Shown here one piece after another: positions 42,101 through 54,100 of a DNA stretch of 64,000 nucleotides. The translations under genes and the position numbers were made by a program. Source of the DNA: Anthonomus grandis grandis (taxonomy: Eukaryota; Arthropoda; Insecta; Coleoptera; Curculionidae); NCBI RefSeq assembly GCF_022605725.1, contig NC_065551.1, forward strand, positions 11,904,001 to 11,968,000, given 5' to 3'. Within the stretch, counting starts at the first letter, position 1. Every line of letters starts with the position of its first letter. Under the pieces are notes generated by a model. It was given only the letters and a program-made list of their open reading frames with translations, was not told the origin of the DNA and made no database searches.

Positions 42101-45100
42101 TTCTGTACACAGATTAATCTGAGCTATTCGCCACAGAGGTAACATGTGCTTAAAAGTAAATGTTGGGATTATTGAAAATTATAGAACCTATGCTTAATGT
42201 TTTGTTAGAAAATAATTTACGACCAATAATTTCATTAAAAATTAAAATACATTTTAATTTTGCTAAAATAAAATGAGGTGCGTTCAAATATCTCGAAAAC
42301 GTTGCTCATATAAACTTTTAACAGTATACCTTTTTGACGTAAAAGTGGCAAAAGAATTATTTAACTTACTTAAAACTGTAATAAAGGGCCGTACCATTAT
42401 TATGATCGTTCAAAATAGTAAAAAGACGTGTAGGTGGAGCCCTCTACAAGTAAGAGCCATACTAAGTTTAGATTCCAATTCGTCATACCAAAAAACTCCC
42501 GGATACCATTTTTTAATGCAACATTATAATATATATATTATAATAACAATACCTACATTATCATAGATTTTATTTAAAAAATAGAAAAAATAAATAAAAA
42601 CTTTAATACCCATATTTGTATAGACTTTTATTTTATTTTTGGGACCGGTATACATACCCGAAGTATTGACATTTCCTCATAAATCACCATGTATTTACGT
42701 AAATATTTTAAAGACACAACAACAAGTTTAATAATTTATAGGCCCTAGTATACCCGTTAACAGTAGCTTCGAAGAGTAATTCACCAATCAGACGTAGCGC
42801 AGCCAATAAAATATTAAAATCAATGAGTGAACATTCTCCCACTTTGGTCAGACAAGCTCTGATGGCTTCTGAGGAGCTGATCCGGGTTGCCATCCTATGG
42901 CATGAAATTTGGCACGAGGGATTGGAAGAAGCATCGAGGTAAACAACCCCTGTTCGTATTATTTAAATAACATCGTACGACTTATATTTTTTATGTTAGA
43001 TTGTTCTTTGGTGAAAGGAACGTGGAGGGTATGTTAAGGATCTTAGACCCCCTCCATCAGATGATGCAGAGAGGGCCTCAAACTTTAAAAGAGACCAGTT
43101 TTACGCAGGCGTACGGTCGTGATTTGGCTGATGCTCATGAGTGGTGTCAGAGATACAGGCTTTCAAGTAAGTTATTTCTCTTAGTACGATAGTTCTTTTT
43201 AAATACTTTAAAATAGTAATTGCATTAAAAAATTCCTCTATATGCATAATTTTTAGGTAAGTTTGTATTTTTTTAATGGCATTTTATAGTGAAGGTTAAA
43301 TCATATACAGGGTGTCTCTCAAAGTCTGAACAAAATCCTAGGACATATTCCTGAGGTCAAAACAGGAAGGATTTAGAGCAACTTACCTTAGTCCAAAGTT
43401 ACTTCGTTTCTTAGTTATATGGTGTTACATTAAAAAAATAAAAATCGATTATATTTAATTTTTTTAACATTTTGCGACATATTGCGGCATCTTTTTACTG
43501 TGGCTTATATAGAGGGCGCTCCATACTACACTGTTGATAGTGTAAAATGGCCATAACTTTTTTGCAAGTGTGGTTTTTATTTTGTAAAGGAAACAATTTC
43601 TCTAACGCTTTTGAGTTCAAAAGGTACTCTTGTTAAAACCCGCTAAAATTAACCGTTACCAAAGTATTTCGTATTTTAGTATTTGATGCCGCATCGGAAT
43701 AATAAAAAATTGGAATGAAATTTTTTGTGTTGTTACTTTCAACCTAGTTGCAATTCTCGTAATTGTCGTAATGGCAATTCTTCTGATAAATCTGGCAGCG
43801 TATTTTGTAAATGTTCTGAATAATTCACATCAGTTAGCCTTGGTAGTAACATTACAGGACCATTATAAAATTGCCAATGATTTCCGCCCACACATTGACC
43901 CTAAACTAATAAAAATTAGTTTAGTGGCATTGAGATTCTCATCAGCATAAACATGTTCATTATGAGTTACACCACTTCTCGTAAAGCATGCGTCATCTGT
44001 AAACAAAATTGTCTTAGCAAAATTTAAATTTTGTTGTCTGTTTTCATTGACAAATTGACAGAAGTCCAAACGTTATTCAAAATCCGTAGGCACCGCTCAA
44101 AAGTATTTGCCCACCATGTATTCTTTTTAATATTTTAAATTAGATACAAAAATCTTATCTTTATACCTATATTTAGATTGTATCTCTTTTGTAAATTGCA
44201 TATATGCTTAAACAACATACCCATCAACTATGGTTCGTTAAAAAACCCTGAGTATTTAAAAATAGTCTTGCAAGTAACAAACAATGTAGTGAAAATATGC
44301 ACTTCTTCTACAAAACTAATCTGTTTACAGCTCGTTTCCGATGAAATTTGAAACATTTAAAGGTGTTTAGTCTTCAAGAATTGATTTTGTGTAACATTGG
44401 TAAATAATTTCGCTTGCTTATTGACGATTGTCACCGTTTCTTTGCTGGTTTTTCAACAATCTTTTAAAGGGCTAAAACAAAAGAGTTATCGGTAGAAACA
44501 AAAGGTATTATCATTGGACTTCATAACGCTGGAAAGACTAACCGTCAAATTTAGACGGATTTGGGAATTTTAAGGCGGACTGTCGATTATAATGTTAGGA
44601 AAAAGCAACAAACCTCGATCGGGAAGGGCAAAGGCAACAAGTTCAAAGGAGGATTGAAATATTATAATTACAAGCAAAAGCAATAGACGCCTTACCGCAC
44701 CTGAAATCACAGCAAAAATCAACAAGGAGCGTAAAAAAGCTGTGTTTCGACAGTAAAACGGCGACTTTATAATGCTGGTCTTAAAGGACGTTTAGCTGTA
44801 TCAAAACCGCTACTGAAGGATGTTAATAAGAAGAAAAGACTTGAATGGGCCCAATAACACAAAGAATGGACCATTGATGACTGGAAGAAAGTTCTCTGGA
44901 GTGACGAGTCGAAATTCGAGGTTTTTGGAATGAAGAGGCGAGTTTTTGTTCGCCGTTATGCCAATGAAAGGGTCGTTGAGAACTGTACGGTGGCCTCAGT
45001 TAAACACGTGTGGGGTTGTTTCGGAGGATCTGCAGTGGGCGATCTAATTAGAATAGAGGGAATTCTTCGAAAAGAGGGTTACAAAACAATTTTAAGTGAC

Positions 45101-48100
45101 AATGTACTTCCTTCTGGTACTCGAATAATTGGGAAAAACTTCATCTTTCAACATGACAATGACCTCAAGCACACGTCGAAATTATGCAAGCAATATTTAG
45201 GTCAATTACAAAGGCAACATCTGAAAGTTATGGTATGGCCCCCACAATCACCGGACCTCAATCCTATCGAATTACTGTGGGATGAACTGGATAGACAAGT
45301 GCCAAAATCATGCCCCACATCAAAAGAAGACTTGTGGAGGATCATCCAAGAAGAGTGGCACAAGATACCTCGGGAAACTTTGGACAAATTAATTAGAAGA
45401 CTACCGAAACTCTGTGAAGCTGTTATTAAAAATCGAGGCGGACATGTAGATGAATCCAAAATTTGATTTTCTTAAATTTAATTAATTTAAAAATGTATTG
45501 TTTATATTCATTTTGTTATAAATAAACCGTTTCATAAGAATAACTGATGGGTTTATTATTTTTAGTTATAACTTTAAAACAGTCATGTGGACAAATACTT
45601 TTGAGCGTTGTGTATTTAAGCCAATAAACTGGATTTAAATATAAATAGGTCCGTACACGAAATAAAACTTTTTAAATACACGGATCCGATTTATTTGTCA
45701 GTACACTACCAGTTTTAGCCGGGAGCGGTGTTTTCTCTTAATGTAGGCTATGAGCGGGAAGTGTGAAGTAAGTAATTGCTTTCCAAACCCTGGAAGTTCC
45801 AGTACTTCTAGTCATATTAGTCACTTAGTGCCAGAATCGAGAAAGTGGCGGCCAAGTTTACAATGGATAAATTTTTATTATCTCCTTAATTGTTCCTAAA
45901 TTAGTACGAGTATTTCTTGCTAAATTCTCTAATTTATTTAACTTCGTCTACCTATCATCCTTTATAATATTTTTTCTAGTCGTATATATTACTAGGTAGG
46001 GTAGCTTATGATGAGTAATGTTATAATTTTTGTTTCATTCAAAAAACATTCGCCCTACCATTTTTTTTTGAAAATCCTCTAATGACCAAAAATTAACAAT
46101 ACATAAAGTTTTTAAAGTAATATCAAATCAGTGCTTGAAACCCCTGCTTCGGCAAATAAAAACTTACATTAACAGTCTGCATCACAAACAATAAGCCATT
46201 GTAGTAATATATTTATCAGATTATTGCTTATAATTACACTTAGCAAAAATAAAATACAGTTTCTAAAATATTAATAATAATAATATCTAAATATTAATAG
46301 TCTACATAATTTAACACTTTACCTCAAAAAAAATTATATCTCATTTACATACGCTTTTAAATTCTATTTTAATATACAGTCAATAAATTTTAATATTTTA
46401 ATAAACACTGTAATAGACTGTACAGAAATAAAGAATTTTCACACAGGAATAATTAAATTTTATTAAAATAATATTACCAGCCTCTCAACACTTATAAGCC
46501 CAAGATACCTTATATGTTGGACCTGTTCTTAACTTTTATTTCTTATTTAAATGTAAAAATTTTATTTTATTTTATTTTTTGTCTAAAAGAGTTTAATTTA
46601 ACTTTTAATATGTTAAAAAGTTACCGATTTACTTTAAAAGTTTTATTAATTTAAAAAGTTTTATTTTTTTAAGGTTAAGATTGTTATTAATAAAACAAAT
46701 TAAGTATATCTACATTAACAAAGCCAAAAGCTTTCTTAAGGCTTATGAGTACTACTATAACAGTTTTTTCTCATCTTGAACTTCTGAAATTTAATTTAAA
46801 AAATCAAATGTAGCGCCCAGTGTACTACTGTTTGTCATAAAACACTTATTAAGAAAAAAACACCTATTATAGAAAATTATCTGTAATTACTCATAATTTT
46901 TTATATCTCCGCTTTTAGATATTGGGTGTTATTCTACTTTTGTTTAACCCTTGTAGTTACACCATTATGAAAAACTCGTTTTTATAGCTTTAAAATATTA
47001 TGATTTATTCGTGTTATTTTTTTTTATTTATTTCAATAAGTAAGCAAATTAATAGCTATAATTTTCTTAGAAAGATCGACCAAGGGGTAGAGGAGTTGGA
47101 GACTGAACCTACAAGTTCAGATTGTGAGCATTGATCTTTTTACTGAAAGATTCATGTGTGTATGTATATAGTTGTATTGTTCTCACACCACTTACTTAGT
47201 TTAAAAGATTATGAGAAACACAGAATAAGCGATTTTGGATTACTGGAAAAAAGTTGAATACTGTACATTCTACTAATTTCTTCTAATTTAAATGATGCTA
47301 ATACATTTAATTCCTCTTGACTCCTTTACCTATTGTCATAATTCCATGATAGTACTTCAAATGTCCTCATTCATTTTTATCGTAATAATATTCAATTGAT
47401 TTTCTTTAAGCAATTTGCGCGATCTGCAGCTCTGAGGAAGAGCATTTTAGGACACATGTATACGACCTTTATAGGAAAAAAAGTCTAATTTTGACTTCAC
47501 CAATAAAATCATTTTTTCTTTCATATCTCTTTTTTTGTACACAATTTAATGATTATCCAAATAACATTTCATAACGTTGTGATTTTCATTATTGAAGATT
47601 CTGAACACAATCTTCCTCCCCAATTCAGGTGAGAGTGAGACGCCGTTTGGCATCTAATCTGAATAATAATTATGATAATAGAAAAAAAATTCTGGTGAAG
47701 TAGAAAGTGCGTAATACACGCCGGTATCGGTGCGGCTATAAGAACTTCTGCTCTCCTGGTACGCTAGCCTGGGACTGCTTTACACATAACTTCGAGGTAG
47801 CTTTATACTAACCTTTTTTGCTCCGCCATTAGGGCTTTTCTTTTCGGGGGTATCAGCAAATCAGGAGTGGCGGAAAAGTGCAAAGAGATAGGGGTGCCAT
47901 TTTTTTTATTTCATGCTGATCCATGATAATGTTGGTGGTACAGACAATCCGAGCTGGCGACCTTTCCTATTTTGTGTAAATAGGTTCGAAAAACATATGT
48001 CACGAGACAAACTGGGTAACGAAATCAGCTCCACCAACAAATTGAACGTCTTTCTACCCACGTTCGATTGCTCGCAATAAGTAAGGCTACCGACATTGAG

Positions 48101-51100
48101 TATAAGCCTGACTAGAGCAGCAAATGTCTCGGCTCGGTCAATAGCTTTGTTGGAAGTGCGCTGAATCTGCATGCCGAAGGACAGCTTGTTGTCGATCATG
48201 ATTCCAAGATATTTTGCTTCAGGCTTTGTTTCCATCTGTCGCCACACATATGAACCTGGATAACGGTTAGGATCCTGTTCTTAGGACAACGATCTCAATA
48301 TTATTCATATATTATCAGCAGAGACCAGCCATTATCAAATCAAGCTTTGGTGTTCCCTGTTGAGTGTTACACGTAGCAATTAGGGCTGCCACGACATTAG
48401 CGTAACCAACCAGGTGGAACACATCTAGCATGTCGACTCTTAGTACGCTGACTTGAGATATATTCTAACATAATGGTAATCTTCAGTGCTGTCGTACCAG
48501 GTCTATCAGATATGCCTCCATTATTCGCAGCAGATAAGCAAAAATATTTTAAAAAAATTCTTTGATACCTTTAAGCATAAACTTTTTCCTTTGGGGATCG
48601 TTTAAGAAGGTATCTACAAATCGTTAGGCAACCCGAAAACAGGATTCGCTAGCAAGCCCATTATGGTTTTGCGCCGCTAATGATGCAGGCCCAATAATTT
48701 ATATGAATGAACTTAAGTTGATAGCGGCTACCCGAAACGACTTAGACCAAACTTTATTTGGGGATAAATTCCAACCACATAATTTTCAGATGGAGAATGG
48801 CAGATCATCGAAGCAATGGACTCGGAAGAAATCTATAGATATTTCAAAATAATACAAACCCCAAAACAAAAACTTCTTTAAGGACATAAATAGTTGTGGT
48901 ATTATAAAACAACTTTCAATAATATCGTTATCTCTAACAACATCAACAACCACTTGGTTAAATATAGAGATTTAAGAAACCAGACTAGAAATCAATGGGA
49001 AAGGAGATAAGTGCAGATTCAGCATTATATCAACAACAGGAATAATTCCGAGAAATCCGATCGAAAATGTTACAAGGCTTTTACAAATTAATACAAAAAT
49101 CAGGACTGCTTTCCACATCACTTGTCGTCTGAAACTTTATCGGAGCAGCTTAGCTTTAAGTTTATTGTTAGTGAAGTTATATTATGTTATTTTGATAAAA
49201 GTAAAAAATCCCCTACGAAGGATCCCTTACAATAAATTTAATAGCAATTTCTTTTAAATAATGTATTACACTGATGATAGGGACAACATGATAGGGCTCA
49301 TATCCCAGCCAAAATTAAGTCGGCATTTGAATGGCCACAAAACTGATACTGAAAATAATTTACCTGTGTAAAAAAATAGTCTTTTATAAGTTTAAATTAC
49401 ACATAGTAATATAATTTTGTTATATATCGTTATGATGCGACAAAAGTTACTGGGGAAAATGTGAATGTTCGTTTTGTGAAGGATTGTCAGAAGAATTTGG
49501 TAGCTGTACTTTGTAAGGTGATATACAGAGTAACTATGTAACAAAATAAAATGGAAATTCTTGGCGTTCGTGGTATTCGAAACTTTTGGTATCAGAACTA
49601 TCTCAGTACACTATCTTGGGTTTAACCCTGTTTCTCAATTAAGTGAACTTGATTTCAAATCGAGTGTAAAAAATTAGATATGCTGATCTAATACATGTTA
49701 AATATCTGAAATTTTTGTTTGTTTTTGGTTTGAGCAATACATTGATGTTTTAAAGAATAAACTATACACCAGCACGTAGGTATATTAAAACGACTTTCAT
49801 ATACAGTTCTTCAGTATGTACTAAGATATTTGTATTTTGTTATTGTCAGTGTCAAATTCAATGTCTACTCTTTGGTTTCTAACAGATTAGTTATTAATAC
49901 AACTAATCATAATATCCAGAATACTATTTATTATTGAAATGGAGAACACTTTGATTGAAGTTCAGAGATACTTAGAAATAGCATTTAATAAAATAGATCA
50001 AATTATGAATCTCTATGAATTGTAATCTGTATTTTTATAAACAAATAAACGTGATATTTTTTTAACTGAATCTTTAAGTATTTTTTGTCTTTGTTCAACT
50101 AGCATGAATCGAAAAAGGAAACAAAAAACAACTCAAAAAGTAATTTTTATCTGTTTAAACTTAGCGTTTCTAATAAATTTAAGTGTACTATATAAAAGTT
50201 AGTTAAAATTTGAATTTTTATAAAGTCAAAGAATCAGGATTTATTATACCATTCCTTTTCTTTTTTTTATATAATTTTGTTTAGACGTGAATACAATAAT
50301 TCATTGTTCGACGATTTTGCTGCATTTTTATCTGAATTAAAAAGTTAGTTTATATGTGAGCGAATATTTCGAAAATATCTTGAAAAAACCCAATACATTT
50401 GTCTGTAAACTTTTAGTTTCATTTGTAAGTTTTTAAAATTGCTTTTTTAATTATTCACGATATATATTTACAGGTAACATAAGAGATTTAAATCAAGCTT
50501 GGGATCTCTACTATCACGTGTTCAGAAGAATTTCCCGACAGTTACCCCAACTGACCTCGCTGGAACTACATTATGTGTCGCCCAATCTATTGAAATGTCA
50601 AGATCTTGAACTGGCTGTACCTGGTAGTTATGTACCTGGCCAACCACCTGTTAGAATAGCGTATTTCCATCGTTCATTAGAGGTATGTTATTATTTTGTT
50701 AAATAATTTAGTACAAGCTGGAAAAATATTATGTGCCGAGTATAATTTTTTTTTAGTATAATTATATCACGCGCTTTTTTCTTACTTATTAAACCATAAA
50801 TATTTATAACTTAACTTAAGACAACAACAACTTTTTTACTAACCTGTATTAAATTTTCATTTTCTTATTAATAACAACCTTATAATCACATACTTCTTAA
50901 GTCTTTAGATTACTGGTCCCCTAATTTCACGAATGTTTGCATTAAGTGTTTTTATTATGATAAGAAAGTTTATTGAGGATATAGTTGTAGTTTATAGTAT
51001 CATTCAAGTTTCCGTTAAAATATGTTTAAAATGTTCTTTTCCGCCACGGTTTTTATATATTTTATGTTTTACCTATCTATTATTGATTTATAATACCTTA

Positions 51101-54100
51101 GAAACGGAATATGTTATGGTAGCAATAATACCTGCTATCACACCTAGGGCATTATAAGCGGGCATTATGATAATGCCCGGAAATTTTATTGCTTATCCAA
51201 TTTTATTTCTCTCATAATAAAGAATAAACATCCATTTTATACAAAAAATAATGTTTCTTTAAATACTAAAAATTTCCAAAATAAAAATTACAATTTTGAA
51301 ATGTCCTGGAAAATGTAGCTGATCCCACTATAGAATGGTCGGTGTTTTTTGTGATGGTAGAGGTGGCAGCACTAACGCTATTTTGTATAGTTTGTAAATT
51401 GTCCATTAAAGAATTTTCAATAGTCGATACGGAATTAACCTCGGACATGGGCGGAGTTAGGGGGGGGCTTGGGGGGGCTTAGCCCCCTTTAAAATGAAAT
51501 TAGCCCCCCCAAAAAAATTGTTCAAAACGTAAAAAAACAGAAAGTATAAGACTTAAAGAATATGTGCTTGAAGCTTCCACTTCCGCAGTACACGAAGAAA
51601 CGTTCTTAAATTCACCTTTGATAAAAAATGAGGCACAAAAGTTTTGGCTAATTTCAATTTATTATAGGTCTCTCGACAATATAATAAATTATCTAAAAAT
51701 AAGATTTTCCTCCGAAAGTCAGAAATTAGCTAAATCTGTCTTCAATTTTTTGCAGATGGATTTTGATGGTAGTTTGGAATTCATTAAATTGTATGGATAT
51801 ACCTTTTTAATCGATAAGGAGCTATTAAAAGCTGAAATGACCGTTATTGGGAATTGCATAAATAAAAGCCAGAGCCACAACATTACTATTTCTGATATTA
51901 AAGATGTATTAAGAAAAGAGACTTTTCCAAATGCATATAACCTTATGCAAATAGCATTAGTTTTGCCAATTTCTTTAGCGTCTTGCGAACGCTCTTTCTC
52001 AATAATGAGAAGAATTAAAAATTGGTTTAGGTCAACGATGGGTCAGGATCGATTTAGTTCTTTAGCACTAACCACTCTTAGTATTGAAAGTGGTCTAACA
52101 AAGTCATTGTCGCCAGATGAAATTTTAAAAGAGTTTTTAAAAAAAGGAAATCGAAAACTTTTATTAGAGTAGTTATAAGATAATTTTATTGGATTTCATT
52201 TTATTTAAGGACATTTTAAATAAATTTTGCTTTTACTATTTTTGAAGAATTATTGCGTTTTATTAAAATGATATTGGTTTTGAAGATGGCAGACAATGGA
52301 AAAGTAATATCTAATTGTCGGAGTTGCATTGTCTTAATTAATTTAAACAAAGTTAAACACGACGTTTTGGTTGGTAACTGCTGTTTTGGTTAAACTGCTA
52401 GTTTACACTTAATATAACATTTTAATATAATAATGGTTGGAGATACTTACCAACCGAAACGTCGTGTTTAACTTTGTCTAAATTAATTAAGTCCGACAAT
52501 TAGATATTAAAATGATATTATTTTGAACTTTGAAATTTTTCTTGAAAGTTTAAAATTTTTTTTAAAACTAGCGACTTTTGACGTGTATGCAATATACTCC
52601 AATACATATACAGAATGGTTCATACATTATGGATATTGCAATAAAATTCAGAAACGTGTTCCTTGGATGAAATCTAATATGAAAATAAAAGTAAAACAAA
52701 TTCATGATATTATGTATATAGTACAGCAAATTAGAATAGAAGCTGTTTAAGACTATTCTTTTTTTTTTAATAATTTTAACGGCTTATAAGTGAAAATGAA
52801 GGTGCCCACCAAAAAATTTGTTACCTCCGGATGCGCCTGCGGCGGACTTTTCTTTGATGGCCACCCCCTCACCTCTTCGTGTAACTCTGGCCCTGGATGG
52901 GGGCTTTAGCCCCCCCATTTTTGAGGCTCTAACTTCGCCCATGACCTCGGAATTAACTGAATTGGCAATCATTTTGGCTACTTTATTTTTGGATGAAATA
53001 CTTTCTTCTATATATCCTTCAGCTACTGAAGAGCTTTTCCATTTCCCATGTTGTTTTAGCATTTCAAACGAAGCACCTGCCTCAACAAGTAAAGTTGACG
53101 ATGTGCGACGCAAACAGTGGCCGGTATAAGCTTCTGCATTATCCAGTTTTAAAAATTTTGCGATCAATGTTGGGACGCTTCCTATGGTATTTTTTCCAAC
53201 AGGTTGTACTGTATAGCGACTCTTTCTATAGGTAAGAAAGAATCTTCGCTCCTTTATTCCAGCTGGTCTTAATGCTGCGTACTTTTTTATCAAATTTAAA
53301 GCGCCTAAATCTTCTTCAATGATAGTAAAACTTTTTGAAGTTAAAGTTTTAGTTTCTGGTACCTTTATAACCAAGACCGTTCCTCTATCTTCAATATCAT
53401 CAATGGTCATTGTGACCAACTCATCTCGTCTTAAACCTCCAACTCCCATTACCAATATGAATTTGTGTACCAAGTAGATATTATCATCAGGAGCCTTCTT
53501 AATAAATTTTATTATTTGTTCTCCTTCCAAAACTTTAGACTTCTTCGGAACATATCCTTTCGACTTAACTTTTAAAAAAGATATGAGACGATGGTATTGC
53601 GAGATGTCTATATTTTTATAGACCATTAACGTAGACCTTAGGGTAGAATACTTGGTCCAGAGAGAGTTCGGACTGTATTTTTCCGACTAAAAATATTAAA
53701 ATTTGTTAAACATATGTACCTATTAAAATAAAATCAATAACTTACCAGTTCCTGAAAATATGCCATTAGAACGGTTTCGGTTATTTGAACAATTGCGTTG
53801 GCATCTTTCCAAATACCAAATATGCTATACTTCCGATCATACTGTTGCCTTGATTTAACTGGAAAAAGATTTTCGGTCGCTTTTATGGCATTTTTTCTTA
53901 TATTTTGTGGATTTCTTCCATTTTAAGCAAATATTTAAACAAAAAATGCCAACTGACTAACTGACAGAAACATCAAAGTCAAACTTAAATAATCACTGCA
54001 AGTCACTTGATAAATTTCTGTAGGTAGGTATGTACGTATACCTTGTTATATACATGTACATATTACCTGTACAGATAGATCCTATTTTTTAATTAATATT

